Positions 21,835 through 34,374 of a stretch of 64,000 nucleotides of DNA are shown here, in pieces. Where the stretch lies: positions 7,105,357 to 7,169,356 of the forward strand of contig NC_089863.1 in assembly GCF_036373705.1 (NCBI RefSeq), given 5' to 3'. The first letter of the stretch is position 1, and each line of letters opens with the position of its first letter. The notes beneath the pieces were generated by a model, which had not been told where the DNA came from, did no database searches, and saw only the letters and a program-made list of their open reading frames with translations. Both the position numbers and the translations under genes were made by a program. This stretch comes from Amia ocellicauda (lineage: Eukaryota; Chordata; Actinopteri; Amiiformes; Amiidae).

Positions 21835-21916
21835 TGGAAACGGTGGGATTCTAACCCACGCCTCCAAAGAGACTGGAGCTTAAACGAAGCGCCTTAGACC
21901 ACTCGGCCATGTTACC
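21835..21916 (-). pseudogene. L2 tRNA-Leu pseudogene
   Basis: It has the shared lesions, G7 to A and a further acceptor 3'-strand change (GGAAACGG on the + strand). Confidence 0.86.
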
Positions 21917-22300
21917 ACACACAGCACGATGTCTACGGTCACACCTGCTTCAGTCGTCTCATGTGGTGGACGCTTCTGCGTATCAACATTTTCAACAGCG
22001 CTGTTGACCTTTGCTGCTGTTGAAGATGCACCGAGTACATTAAGCATGAAAACATCCCAATCTGTACGGGCTCGAAAGGATTGTATTGTGACCCGCACAT
22101 ACTGCGCAGTGGACTCGTAGTCTGTTTGCACGCAGACACAAGACTTCACCTGAATCGACGTCTTTTGACGAAACTAGATTAAATGCATAGGATTTGATCA
22201 TTGAAATCATCATGACAATAACTTCATACATACATGCATGCGTGCATGCATGCTTACATACATCCAGACATACAAAGCGGTAAGACAGGGCCTTTCCCCG

Positions 22301-22382
22301 GGTAGCGTGGCCGAGCGGTCTAAGGTGCTGGATTAAGGCTCCAGTCTCTTCGGAGGCGTGGGTTCAAATCCCACCGCTGCCA
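22301..22382 (+). tRNA. tRNA-Leu-AAG: tRNA-Leu(AAG), intact L1
   Basis: It has a G10·T25 wobble only. TTTTT follows at 22392-22396. Confidence 0.94.
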
Positions 22383-23421
22383 GCAGCCATGTTTTTGCCC
22401 GTCTTCAACGACCTGGTTGACGACTTTGCTAGGTTTCAGCAAGACTCCCAGGCGGCATCCAAATGAACCAAAAACACACAGTGGTCTGTATACAGTTGTG
22501 AATGTGGCCCCACAGGATCTTAATGCAGAGTTTCGTAGATGCAGGGTCAAGACCGGGGTCGTGGATGGACAAGCGGCGCACGCAACCTGGGAGCAGAAAC
22601 ACACAGACGCACACCTGACGTTCATTACTTATGGCCCAAGTACCCGAGGAACGCTTGCTGATGGAGTGCAGGTGGACCCAGGGGCGTTGTGCGTCGCTGA
22701 TTCCCTCAAACGAAAACAAATGATAATAAGGCACACGGGCAAGCTTAATAATAAAAGTTGGGAATAAGAAATGAGACAATGAGGTGAAAGCAAATCAAAA
22801 CACAAAATAAAAGGCAATATAATGCCAACCAAAATACACAACCATATTGAATAGAGAGAAGCGAATGATGAATGTAATAAAAATGAGAGATTAGAAGAGC
22901 TCATTAACACCGTCCGAAACAAGAACTTTACATTCCTGATGCTATCTGGGCTGTACGTGCACCTTCCCCAAGGGTGAGAGCTTTGCCTCTTGTTTTATGG
23001 AGGTGTAGATCTTAATGTCATTGCTTTCGTTTCATTCCATCTTCTAATTGCACCAAGGTGTGGCTCTGTGGCTGCTGAAGTGCCCACCAGTAACTTGGGC
23101 TTTGCGGGGAATTGATTGAGGGTGGTGTGGTCACTTGAAATCTTGATAGTGGGGCCTTTTCTCATATACCTCGCCCCAGGACCAAAAATTCAGCGCTGGC
23201 ATTTCAGCCACACCAGCCCCCACCCAAGACCAAAAGCAAGCAGACACGCCCTGCACCCTCGCAGGCCATCTCCCACCATGCACACCGCCACCCCGGCTAT
23301 TGCACTCGAGGGTAATGACAACATTTTGAGACAGGACAGAACAGGATTGCAACGTAATGGAAAGACATGAACACTTTATTGAGGCAGCATCATTGCTCTT
23401 CTGTAAGAGGCTGCCGTGATC

Positions 23422-23503
23422 CGACGAGGATGGGATTCGAACCCATGCGTGCACAGCACAATGGATTAGCAGTCCATCGCCTTAACCACTCGGCCACCTC
23501 GTC
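23422..23503 (-). tRNA. tRNA-Ser-GCT: tRNA-Ser(GCT), intact S
   Basis: T-stem A49-T65 replaces the usual G·T. The near terminator site is TCTT. Confidence 0.92.
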
Positions 23504-23617
23504 TGCCGAGAGCGCTCATCGTTGACATGCAAAGTACATTTCAAGAAAAGTAACGTGTGAAATGGAACGACGAGGTGCAACTAGGAAAGCACCATGACTT
23601 TAATGGCTAAAGGAAGT

Positions 23618-23699
23618 TGGCAACGGTGGAATTCTAACCCACGCCTCCAAAGAGACTGGAGCTTAAACGAAGCGCCTTAGACCACTCGGCCACGTTACC
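23618..23699 (-). pseudogene. L2 tRNA-Leu pseudogene
   Basis: It has the shared lesions plus one T-stem change (GGTGGAATTC on the + strand). Confidence 0.85.
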
Positions 23700-24083
23700 A
23701 CACACAGCACGATGTCTACGGTCACACCTGCTTCAGTCGTCTCATGTGGTGGACGCTTCTGCGTATCAACATTTTCAACAGCGCTGTTGACCTTTGCTGC
23801 TGTTGAAGATGCACCGAGTACATTAAGCATGAAAACATCCCAATCTGTACGGGCTCGAAAGGATTGTATTGTGACCCGCACATACTGCGCAGTGGACTCG
23901 TAGTCTGTTTGCACGCAGACACAAGACTTCACCTGAATCGACGTCTTTTGACGAAACTAGATTAAATGCATAGGATTTGATCATTGAAATCATCATGACA
24001 ATAACTTCATACATACATGCATGCGTGCATGCATGCTTACATACATCCAGACATACAAAGCGGTAAGACAGGGCCCTTCCCCG

Positions 24084-24100
24084 GGTAGCGTGTGTAGCGG
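24084..24100 (+). other. Deletion junction with 9-nt L1 stub
   Basis: The junction and filler are identical to those at 3654. Confidence 0.85.
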
Positions 24101-24857
24101 AGTGCAGGTGGACCCAGGGGCGTTGTGCGGCGCTGATTCCCTCAAACGAAAACAAATGATAATAAGGCACACGTGCAAGCTTAATAATAACAGTTGGGAA
24201 TAAGAAATGAGACAATGAGGTGAAAGCAAATCAAAACACAAAATAAAAGGCAATATAATGCCAACCAAAATACACAACCATATTGAATAGAGAGAAGCGA
24301 ATGATGAATGTAATAAAAATGAGAGATTAGAAGAGCTCATTAACACCGTCCGAAACATGAACTTTACATTCCTGATGCTATCTGGGGTGTACGTGCACCT
24401 TCCCCAAGGGTGAGAGCTTTGCCTCTTGTTTTATGGAGGTGTAGATCTTAATGTCATTGCTTTCGTTTCATTCCATCTTCTAATTGCACCAAGGTGTGGC
24501 TCTTTGGCTGCTGAAGTGCCCACCAGTAACTTGGGCTTTGCGGGGAATTGATTGAGGGTGGTGTGGTCACTTGAAATCTTGATAGTGGGGCCTTTTCTCA
24601 CATACCTCGCCCCAGGACCAAAAATTCAGCGCTGGCATTTCAGCCACACCAGCCCCCACCCAAGACACAAAGCAAGCAGACACGCCCTGCACCCTCGCAG
24701 GCCATCTCCCACCATGCACACCGCCAACCCGGCTATTGCACTTGAGGGTAATGACAACATTTTGAGACAGGACGGAACAGGATTGCAACGTAATGGAAAG
24801 AGATGAACACTTTATTGAGGCAGCATCATTGCTCTTCTGTAAAAGGCTGCCGTGATC

Positions 24858-24939
24858 CGACGAGGATGGGATTCGAACCCACGCGTGCACAGCACAATGG
24901 ATTAGCAGTCCATCGCCTTAACCACTCGGCCACCTCGTC
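24858..24939 (-). tRNA. tRNA-Ser-GCT: tRNA-Ser(GCT), intact S with near terminator
   Basis: All stems pair. TTTT lies at 24841-24844 in the transcript sense. Confidence 0.95.
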
Positions 24940-25053
24940 TGCAGAGAGCGCTCCCCGTTGACATGCAAAGTACATTTCAAGAAAAGTAACGTGTGAAATG
25001 GAACGACGAGGTGCAACTAGAAAAGCACCATGACTTTAATGGCTAAAGGAAGT

Positions 25054-25135
25054 TGGCAACGGTGGGATTCTAACCCATGCCTCCAAAGAGACTGGAGCTT
25101 AAACGAAGCGCCTTAGACCACTCGGCCATGTTACC
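25054..25135 (-). pseudogene. L2 tRNA-Leu pseudogene
   Basis: Same form as 18948. Confidence 0.85.
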
Positions 25136-25519
25136 ACACACAGCACGATGTCTACGGTCACACCTGCTTCAGTCGTCTCATGTGGTGGACGCTTCTGCGT
25201 ATCAACATTTTCAACAGCGCTGTTGACCTTTGCTGCTGTTGAAGATGTACCGAGTACATTAAGCATGAAAACATCCCAATCTGTACGGGCTCGAAAGGAT
25301 TGTATTGTGACCCGCACATACTGCGCAGTGGACTCGTAGTCTGTTTGCACGCAGACACAAGACTTCACCTGAATCGACGTCTTTTGACGAAACTAGATTA
25401 AATGCATAGGATTTGATCATTGAAATCATCATGACAATAACTTCATACATACATGCATGCGTGCATGCATGCTTACATACATCCAGACATACAAAGCGGT
25501 AAGACAGGGCCTTTCCCCG

Positions 25520-25601
25520 GGTAGCGTGGCCGAGCGGTCTAAGGCGCTGGATTAAGGCTCCAGTCTCTTCGGAGGCGTGGGTTCAAATCCCACCGCTGCC
25601 A
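25520..25601 (+). tRNA. tRNA-Leu-AAG: tRNA-Leu(AAG), intact L1
   Basis: Its sequence equals 1871. TTTTT follows at 25611-25615. Confidence 0.95.
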
Positions 25602-26640
25602 GCAGCCATGTTTTTGCCCGTCTTCAACGACCTGGTTGACGACTTTGCTAGGTTTCAGCAAGACTCCCAGGCGGCATCCAAATGAACCAAAAACACACAG
25701 TGGTCTGTATACAGTTGTGAATGTGGCCCCACAGGATCTTAATGCAGTGTTTCGTAGATGCAGGGTCAAGACCGGGGTCGTGGATGGACAAGCGGCGCAC
25801 GCAACCTGGGAGCAGAAACACACAGACGCACACCTGATGTTCATTACTTATGGCCCAAGTACCCGAGGAACGCTTGCTGATGGAGTGCAGGTGGACCCAG
25901 GGGCGTTGTGCGTCGCTGATTCCCTCAAACGAAAACAAATGATAATAAGGCACACGGGCAAGCTTAATAATAAAAGTTGGGAATAAGAAATGAGACAATG
26001 AGGTGAAAGCAAATCAAAACACAAAATAAAAGGCAATATAATGCCAACCAAAATACACAACCATATTGAATAGAGAGAAGCGAATGATGAATGTAATAAA
26101 AATGAGAGATTAGAAGAGCTCATTAACACCGTCCGAAACATGAACTTTACATTCCTGATGCTATCTGGGCTGTACGTGCACCTTCCCCAAGGGTGAGAGC
26201 TTTGCCTCTTGTTTTATGGAGGTGTAGATCTTAATGTCATTGCTTTCGTTTCATTCCATCTTCTAATTGCACCAAGGTGTGGCTCTTTGGCTGCTGAAGT
26301 GCCCACCAGTAACTTGGGCTTTGCGGGGAATTGATTGAGGGTGGTGTGGTCACTTGAAATCTTGATAGTGGGGCCTTTTCTCATATACCTCGCCCCAGGA
26401 CCAAAAATTCAGCGCTGGCATTTCAGCCACACCAGCCCCCACCCAAGACCAAAAGCAAGCAGACACGCCCTGCACCCTCGCAGGCCATCTCCCACCATGC
26501 ACACCGCCACCCCGGCTATTGCACTCGAGGGTAATGACAACATTTTGAGACAGGACGGAACAGGATTGCAACGTAATGGAAAGACATGAACACTTTATTG
26601 AGGCAGCATCATTGCTCTTCTGTAAGAGGCTGCCGTGATC

Positions 26641-26722
26641 CGACGAGGATGGGATTCGAACCCATGCGTGCACAGCACAATGGATTAGCAGTCCATCGCC
26701 TTAACCACTCGGCCACCTCGTC
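26641..26722 (-). tRNA. tRNA-Ser-GCT: tRNA-Ser(GCT), intact S
   Basis: It has A49-T65 as at 23422. The near terminator site is TCTT. Confidence 0.92.
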
Positions 26723-26836
26723 TGCCGAGAGCGCTCATCGTTGACATGCAAAGTACATTTCAAGAAAAGTAACGTGTGAAATGGAACGACGAGGTGCAAC
26801 TAGGAAAGCACCATGACTTTAATGGCTAAAGGAAGT

Positions 26837-26918
26837 TGGCAACGGTGGGATTCTAACCCACGCCTCCAAAGAGACTGGAGCTTAAACGAAGCGCCTTAGA
26901 CCACTCGGCCATGTTACC
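26837..26918 (-). pseudogene. L2 tRNA-Leu pseudogene
   Basis: Shared lesions with G7 to A. Confidence 0.85.
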
Positions 26919-27302
26919 ACACACAGCACGATGTCTACGGTCACACCTGCTTCAGTCGTCTCATGTGGTGGACGCTTCTGCGTATCAACATTTTCAACAG
27001 CGCTGTTGACCTTTGCTGCTGTTGAAGATGCACCGAGTACATTAAGCATGAAAACATCCCAATCTGTACGGGCTCGAAAGGATTGTATTGTGACCCGCAC
27101 ATACTGCGCAGTGGACTCGTAGTCTGTTTGCACGCAGACACAAGACTTCACCTGAATCGACGTCTTTTGACGAAACTAGATTAAATGCATAGGATTTGAT
27201 CATTGAAATCATCATGACAATAACTTCATACATACATGCATGCGTGCATGCATGCTTACATACATCCAGACATACAAAGCGGTAAGACAGGGCCTTTCCC
27301 CG

Positions 27303-27384
27303 GGTAGCGTGGCCGAGCGGTCTAAGGTGCTGGATTAAGGCTCCAGTCTCTTCGGAGGCGTGGGTTCAAATCCCACCGCTGCCA
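27303..27384 (+). tRNA. tRNA-Leu-AAG: tRNA-Leu(AAG), intact L1
   Basis: It has a G10·T25 wobble only. TTTTT follows at 27394-27398. Confidence 0.94.
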
Positions 27385-28423
27385 GCAGCCATGTTTTTGC
27401 CCGTCTTCAACGACCTGGTTGACGACTTTGCTAGGTTTCAGCAAGACTCCCAGGCGGCATCCAAATGAACCAAAAACACACAGTGGTCTGTATACAGTTG
27501 TGAATGTGGCCCCACAGGATCTTAATGCAGTGTTTCGTAGATGAAGGGTCAAGACCGGGGTCGTGGATGGAAAAGCGCCGCACGCAACCTGGGAGCAGAA
27601 ACACACAGACGCACACCTGACGTTCATTACTTATGGCCCAAGTACCCGAGGAACGCTTGCTGATGGAGTGCAGGTGGACCCAGGGGCGTTGTGCGGCGCT
27701 GATTCCCTCAAACGAAAACAAATGATAATAAGGCACACGTGCAAGCTTAATAATAACAGTTGGGAATAAGAAATGAGACAATGAGGTGAAAGCAAATCAA
27801 AACACAAAATAAAAGGCAATATAATGCCAACCAAAATACACAACCATATTGAATAGAGAGAAGCGAATGATGAATGTAATAAAAATGAGAGATTAGAAGA
27901 GCTCATTAACACCGTCCGAAACATGAACTTTACATTCCTGATGCTATCTGGGCTGTACGTGCACCTTCCCCAAGGGTGAGAGCTTTGCCTCTTGTTTTAT
28001 GGAGGTGTAGATCTTAATGTCATTGCTTTCGTTTCATTCCATCTTCTAATTGCACCAAGGTGTGGCTCTTTGGCTGCTGAAGTGCCCACCAGTAACTTGG
28101 GCTTTGCGGGGAATTGATTGAGGGTGGTGTGGTCACTTGAAATCTTGATAGTGGGGCCTTTTCTCATATACCTCGCCCCAGGACCAAAAATTCAGCGCTG
28201 GCATTTCAGCCACACCAGCCCCCACCCAAGACCAAAAGCAAGCAGACACGCCCTGCACCCTCGCAGGCCATCTCCCACCATGCACACCGCCACCCCGGCT
28301 ATTGCACTCGAGGGTAATGACAACATTTTGAGACAGGACGGAACAGGATTGCAACGTAATGGAAAGAGATGAACACTTTATTGAGGCAGCATCATTGCTC
28401 TTCTGTAAAAGGCTGCCGTGATC

Positions 28424-28505
28424 CGACGAGGATGGGATTCGAACCCACGCGTGCACAGCACAATGGATTAGCAGTCCATCGCCTTAACCACTCGGCCACC
28501 TCGTC
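28424..28505 (-). tRNA. tRNA-Ser-GCT: tRNA-Ser(GCT), intact S with near terminator
   Basis: All stems pair. TTTT lies at 28407-28410 in the transcript sense. Confidence 0.95.
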
Positions 28506-28619
28506 TGCAGAGAGCGCTCCCCGTTGACATGCAAAGTACATTTCAAGAAAAGTAACGTGTGAAATGGAACGACGAGGTGCAACTAGGAAAGCACCATGAC
28601 TTTAATGGCTAAAGGAAGT

Positions 28620-28701
28620 TGGCAACGGTGGGATTCTAACCCACGCCTCCAAAGAGACTGGAGCTTAAACGAAGCGCCTTAGACCACTCGGCCATGTTAC
28701 C
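28620..28701 (-). pseudogene. L2 tRNA-Leu pseudogene
   Basis: Shared lesions with G7 to A. Confidence 0.85.
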
Positions 28702-29085
28702 ACACACAGCACGATGTCTACGGTCACACCTGCTTCAGTCGTCTCATGTGGTGGACGCTTCTGCGTATCAACATTTTCAACAGCGCTGTTGACCTTTGCT
28801 GCTGTTGAAGATGCACCGAGTACATTAAGCATGAAAACATCCCAATCTGTACGGGCTCGAAAGGATTGTATTGTGACCCGCACATACTGCGCAGTGGACT
28901 CGTAGTCTGTTTGCACGCAGACACAAGACTTCACCTGAATCGACGTCTTTTGACGAAACTAGATTAAATGCATAGGATTTGATCATTGAAATCATCATGA
29001 CAATAACTTCATACATACATGCATGCGTGCATGCATGCTTACATACATCCAGACATACAAAGCGGTAAGACAGGGCCTTTACCCG

Positions 29086-29167
29086 GGTAGCGTGGCCGAG
29101 CGGTCTAAGGTGCTGGATTAAGGCTCCAGTCTCTTCGGAGGCGTGGGTTCAAATCCCACCGCTGCCA
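29086..29167 (+). tRNA. tRNA-Leu-AAG: tRNA-Leu(AAG), intact L1
   Basis: It has a G10·T25 wobble only. TTTTT follows at 29177-29181. Confidence 0.94.
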
Positions 29168-30206
29168 GCAGCCATGTTTTTGCCCGTCTTCAACGACCTG
29201 GTTGACGACTTTGCTAGGTTTCAGCAAGACTCCCAGGCGGCATCCAAATGAACCAAAAACACACAGTGGTCTGTATACAGTTGTGAATGTGGCCCCACAG
29301 GATCTTAATGCAGTGTTTCGTAGATGCAGGGTCAAGACCGGGGTCGTGGATGGACAAGCGGCGCACGCAACCTGGGAGCAGAAACACACAGACGCACACC
29401 TGACGTTCATTACTTATGGCCCAAGTACCCGAGGAACGCTTGGTGATGGAGTGCAGGTGGACCCAGGGGCGTTGTGCGTCGCTGATTCCCTCAAACGAAA
29501 ACAAATGATAATAAGGCACACGGGCAAGCTTAATAATAAAAGTTGGGAATAAGAAATGAGACAATGAGGTGAAAGCAAATCAAAACACAAAATAAAAGGC
29601 AATATAATGCCAATCAAAATACACAACCATATTGAATAGAGAGAAGCGAATGATGAATGTAATAAAAATGAGAGATTAGAAGAGCTCATTAACACCGTCC
29701 GAAACATGAACTTTACATTCCTGATGCTATCTGGGCTGTACGTGCACCTTCCCCAAGGGTGAGAGCTTTGCCTCTTGTTTTATGGAGGTGTAGATCTTAA
29801 TGTCATTGCTTTCGTTTCATTCCATCTTCTAATTGCACCAAGGTGTGGCTCTTTGGCTGCTGAAGTGCCCACCAGTAACTTGGGCTTTGCGGGGAATTGA
29901 TTGAGGGTGGTGTGGTCACTTGAAATCTTGATAGTGGGGCCTTTTCTCATATACCTCGCCCCAGGACCAAAAATTCAGCGCTGGCATTTCAGCCACACCA
30001 GCCCCCAGCCAAGACCCAAAGCAAGCAGACACGCCCTGCACCCTCGCAGGCCATCTCCCACCATGCACACCGCCACCCCGGCTATTGCACTCGAGGGTAA
30101 TGACAACATTTTGAGACAGGACGGAAAAGGATTGCAACGTAATGGAAAGAGATGAACACTTTATCGAGGCAGCATCATTGCTCTTCTGTAAGAGGCTGCC
30201 GTGATC

Positions 30207-30288
30207 CGACGAGGATGGGATTCGAACCCACGCGTGCACAGCACAATGGATTAGCAGTCCATCGCCTTAACCACTCGGCCACCTCGTC
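30207..30288 (-). tRNA. tRNA-Ser-GCT: tRNA-Ser(GCT), intact S
   Basis: All stems pair. The near terminator site is TCTT; TTTT occurs farther off at 30124-30127. Confidence 0.93.
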
Positions 30289-30402
30289 TGCCGAGAGCGC
30301 TCCCCGTTGACATGCAAAGTACATTTCAAGAAAAGTAACGTGTGAAATGGAACGACGAGGTGCAACTAGGAAAGCACCATGACTTTAATGGCTAAAGGAA
30401 GT

Positions 30403-30484
30403 TGGCAACGGTGGGATTCTAACCCATGCCTCCAAAGAGACTGGAGCTTAAATGAAGCGCCTTAGACCACTCGGCCAGGTTACC
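30403..30484 (-). pseudogene. L2 tRNA-Leu pseudogene
   Basis: It has the shared lesions, a G7 to C change (CCAGGTTACC on the + strand), CTTCA in the anticodon stem and a T-stem change. Confidence 0.86.
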
Positions 30485-30868
30485 ACACACAGCACGATGT
30501 CTACGGTCACACCTGCTTCTGTCGTCTCATGTGGTGGACGCTTCTCCCTATCAACATTTTCAACAGCGCTATTGACCTTTGCTGCTGTTGAAGATGCACC
30601 GAGTACATTAAGCATGAAAACATCCCAATCTGTACGGGCTCGAAAGGATTGTATTGTGACCCGCACATACTGCGCAGTGGACTCGTAGTCTGTTTGCACG
30701 CAGACACAAGACTTCACCTGAATCGACGTCTTTTGACGAAACTAGATTAAATGCATAGGATTTGATCATTGAAATCATCATGACAATAACTTCATACATA
30801 CATGCATGCGTGCATGCATGCTTACATACATCCAGACATACAAAGCGGTAAGACAGGGCCTTTCCCCG

Positions 30869-30950
30869 GGTAGCTTGGCCGAGCGGTCTAAGGCGCTGGA
30901 TTAAGGCTCCAGTCTCTTTGGAGGCGTGGGTTCAAATCACACCGCTGCCA
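30869..30950 (+). pseudogene. tRNA-Leu(AAG) with two stem mismatches
   Basis: The acceptor has T7·C66 (GGTAGCT) and the T stem has G52·A62. Anticodon arm and loops are normal, so some function cannot be excluded. Confidence 0.6.
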
Positions 30951-31989
30951 GCAGCCATGTTTTTGCCCGTCTTCAACGACCTGGTTGACCACTTTGCTAG
31001 GTTTCAGCAAGACTCCCAGGCGGCATCCAAATGAACCAAAAACACACAGTGGTCTGTATACAGTTGTGAATGTGGCCCCACAGGATCTTAATGCAGTGTT
31101 TCGTAGATGCAGGGTCAAGACCGGGGTCGTGGATGGAAAAGCGGCGCACGCAACCTGGGAGCAGAAACACACAGACGCACACCTGACGTTCATTACTTAT
31201 GGCCCAAGTACCCGAGGAACGCTTGCTGATGGAGTGCAGGTGGACCCAGGGGCGTTGTGCGGCGCTGATTCCCTCAAACGAAAACAAATGATAATAAGGC
31301 ACACGTGCAAGCTTAATAATAACAGTTGGGAATAAGAAATGAGACAATGAGGTGAAAGCAAATCAAAACACAAAATAAAAGGCAATATAATGCCAACCAA
31401 AATACACAACCATATTGAATAGAGAGAAGCGAATGATGAATGTAATAAAAATGAGAGATTAGAAGAGCTCATTAACACCGTCCGAAACATGAACTTTACA
31501 TTCCTGATGCTATCTGGGCTGTACGTGCACCTTCCCCAAGGGTGAGAGCTTTGCCTCTTGTTTTATGGAGGTGTAGATCTTAATGTCATTGCTTTCGTTT
31601 CATTCCATCTTCTAATTGCACCAAGGTGTGGCTCTTTGGCTGCTGAAGTGCCCACCAGTAACTTGGGCTTTGCGGGGAATTGATTGAGGGTGGTGTGGTC
31701 ACTTGAAATCTTGATAGTGGGGCCTTTTCTCATATACCTCGCCCCAGGACCAAAAATTCAGCGCTGGCATTTCAGCCACACCAGCCCCCACCCAAGACCC
31801 AAAGCAGGCAGACACGCCCTGCACCCTCACAGGCCATCTCCCACCATGCACACCGCCACCCCGGCTATTGCACTCGAGGGTAATGACAACATTTTGAGAC
31901 AGGACGGAACAGGATTGCAACGTAATGGAAAGAGATGAACACTTTATTGAGGCAGCATCATTGCTCTTCTGTAAAAGGCTGCCGTGATC

Positions 31990-32071
31990 CGACGAGGATG
32001 GGATTCGAACCCACGCGTGCACAGCACAATGGATTAGCAGTCCATCGCCTTAACCACTCGGCCACCTCGTC
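31990..32071 (-). tRNA. tRNA-Ser-GCT: tRNA-Ser(GCT), intact S with near terminator
   Basis: All stems pair. TTTT lies at 31973-31976 in the transcript sense. Confidence 0.95.
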
Positions 32072-32185
32072 TGCAGAGAGCGCTCCCCGTTGACATGCAA
32101 AGTACATTTCAAGAAAAGTAACGTGTGAAATGGAACGACGAGGTGCAACTAGGAAAGCACCATGACTTTAATGGCTAAAGGAAGT

Positions 32186-32267
32186 TGGCAATGGTGGGAT
32201 TCTAACCCACGCCTCCAAAGAGATTGGAGCTTAAACGAAGCGCCTTAGACCACTCGGCCACGTTACC
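32186..32267 (-). pseudogene. L2 tRNA-Leu pseudogene
   Basis: It has the shared lesions plus an acceptor change (CAATGG on the + strand) and a variable-arm change (AGATTGG). Confidence 0.85.
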
Positions 32268-32651
32268 ACACACAGCACTATGTCTACGGTCACACCTGCT
32301 TCAGTCGTCTCACGTGGTGGACGCTTCTGCGTATCAACATTTTCAACAGCGCTGTTGACCTTTGCTGCTGTTGAAGATGCACCGAGTACATTAAGCATGA
32401 AAACATCCCAATCTGTACGGGCTCGAAAGGATTGTATTGTGACCCGCACATACTGCGCTGTGGACTCGTAGTCTGTTTGCACGCAGACACAAGACTTCAC
32501 CTGAATCGACGTCTTTTGACGAAACTAGATTAAATGCATAGGATTTGATCATTGAAATCATCATGACAATAACTTCATACATACATGCATGCGTGCATGC
32601 ATGCTTACATACATCCAGACATACAAAGCGGTAAGACAGGGCCTTTCCCCG

Positions 32652-32733
32652 GGTAGCGTGGCCGAGCGGTCTAAGGCGCTGGATTAAGGCTCCAGTCTCT
32701 TCGGAGGCGTGGGTTCAAATCCCACCGCTGCCA
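32652..32733 (+). tRNA. tRNA-Leu-AAG: tRNA-Leu(AAG), intact L1 (first of pair)
   Basis: Its sequence equals 1871. TTTTT follows at 32743-32747. Confidence 0.95.
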
Positions 32734-32984
32734 GCAGCCATGTTTTTGCCCGTCTTCAACGACCTGGTTGACGACTTTGCTAGGTTTCAGCAAGACTCCC
32801 AGGCGGCATCCAAATGAACCAAAAACACACAGTGGTCTGTATACAGTTGTGAATGTGGCCCCACAGGATCTTAATGCAGTGTTTCGTAGATGCAGGGTCA
32901 AGACTGGGGTCGTGGATGGAAAAGCGGCACACGCAACCTGGGAGCATGCATGCGTACAAAGCGGAAAGACAGGGCCCTTACCCG

Positions 32985-33066
32985 CGTAGCTTGGCCGAGC
33001 TGTCAAAGGCGCTGGGTTAAGGCACCAGTCTCTTCGGAGGCGTGGGTTCAAATCCCACCGCTGCCA
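32985..33066 (+). pseudogene. tRNA-Leu(AAG)-like, diverged L1 form (second of pair)
   Basis: This is the first of the diverged L1 lineage. The D loop reads AGCTGTC (G18 lost) and the anticodon stem is CTGGG facing ACCAG (G31·A39), with AAG kept. Here the acceptor also has G1 to C and G7 to T. The T arm is intact. The stop is TTTT at 33076-33079. Confidence 0.75.
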
Positions 33067-34096
33067 GCAGCCATGTTTTAGCCCGTCTTCAACGACCTGG
33101 TTGACGACGTTGCTAGGTTTCAGCAAGACTCCCAGGCGGCATCCAAATCAAACAAAATAACACAGTGGTCTGTATACAGTTGTGAATGTGGCCACACAGG
33201 ATCTTAATACAGTGTTTCGTAGATGCAGGGTCAAGACCGGGGTCATGGATGGAAAAGCGGCGCACGCAACCTGGGAGCAGAAACACACAGACGCACACCT
33301 GACGTTCATTACTTATGGCCCATGTACCCGAGGAACGCTTGGTGATGGAGTGCAGGTGGACCCAGGGGCGTTGTGCGGCGCTGATTCCCTCAAACGAAAA
33401 CAAATGATAATAAGGCACACGTGCAAGCTTAATAATAACAGTTGGGAATAAGAAATGAGACAATGAGGTGAAAGCAAATCAAAACACAAAATAAAAGGCA
33501 ATATAATGCCAACCAAAATACACAACCATATTGAATAGAGAGAAGTGAATGATGAATGTAATAAGAATGAGAGATTAGAAGAGCTCATTAACACCGTCCG
33601 AAACATGAACTTTACATTCCTGATGCTATCTGGGCTGTACGTGCACCTTCCCCAAGGGTGAGAGCTTTGCCTCTTGTTTTATGGAGGTGTAGATCTTAAT
33701 GTCATTGCTTTCGTTTCATTCCATCTTCTAATTGTACCAAGGTGTGGCTCTTTGGCTGCTGAAATGCCCACCAGTAACTTGGGCTTTGCAGGGAATTGAT
33801 TGAGGGTGGTGTGGTCACTTGAAATCTTGATAGTGGGGCCTTTTCTCATATACCTCGCCCCAGGACCAAAAATTCAGCACTGGCATTTCAGCCACACCAG
33901 CCCCACCACAAGCAGACACGCCCTGCACCCTCGCAGGCCATCTCCCACCATGCACACCGCCGCCACCCCGGCTATTCCACTTGAGGGTAATGACAAAATT
34001 TTGAGACAGGACGGAACAGGATTGCAACGTAATGGAAAGAGATGAACACCTTTTCGAGGCAGCATCATTGCTATTCTATAAAAGGTTCCCATGATC

Positions 34097-34178
34097 TCAC
34101 GAGGATGGGACTCGAACCCACGCGTGCATAGCACAATGGATTAGCAGTCTATCGCCTTAACCACTCGGCCACCTCGTC
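34097..34178 (-). pseudogene. tRNA-Ser(GCT), diverged copy
   Basis: The terminal pair is lost (G1·G72), the discriminator is A, and the anticodon stem has A29·C41. GCT and the T loop are kept. The 3' flank also differs from other units. Confidence 0.7.
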
Positions 34179-34292
34179 TGCAGAGAGCGCTCCCCGTTGA
34201 CATGCAAAGTACATTTCAAGAAAAGTAACGTGTGAAATGGAACGACGAGGTGCAACTAGGAAAGCACCATGACTTTAATGGCTAAAGGAAGT

Positions 34293-34374
34293 TGGCAACG
34301 GTGGGATTCTAACCCACGCCTCCAAAGAGACTGGAGCTTAAATGAAGCGCCTTAGACCACTCGGCCACGTTACC
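34293..34374 (-). pseudogene. L2 tRNA-Leu pseudogene
   Basis: Same form as 13947. Confidence 0.84.

Larger units (their letters stand above)
20431..22213. repeat. Array unit 12 (1783 bp, basic type)
   Basis: Layout as unit 1. Confidence 0.95.
22214..23996. repeat. Array unit 13 (1783 bp, basic type)
   Basis: Layout as unit 1. Confidence 0.95.
23997..25432. repeat. Array unit 14 (1436 bp, L1 deleted)
   Basis: Its left half is the unit 3 deletion form although it lies about 15 kb from the other copies. Its right half carries an intact Ser gene. Confidence 0.95.
25433..27215. repeat. Array unit 15 (1783 bp, basic type)
   Basis: Layout as unit 1. Confidence 0.95.
27216..28998. repeat. Array unit 16 (1783 bp, basic type)
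   Basis: Layout as unit 1. Confidence 0.95.
28999..30781. repeat. Array unit 17 (1783 bp, basic type)
   Basis: Layout as unit 1. Confidence 0.95.
30782..32564. repeat. Array unit 18 (1783 bp, basic type)
   Basis: This is the last unit before the duplicated-L1 family begins. Confidence 0.95.

Noticed and set aside
21607-21867. Frame containing a WLRRWTANPL-type peptide
   Set aside because: This is the known spurious translation of tRNA-Ser(GCT) sequence.
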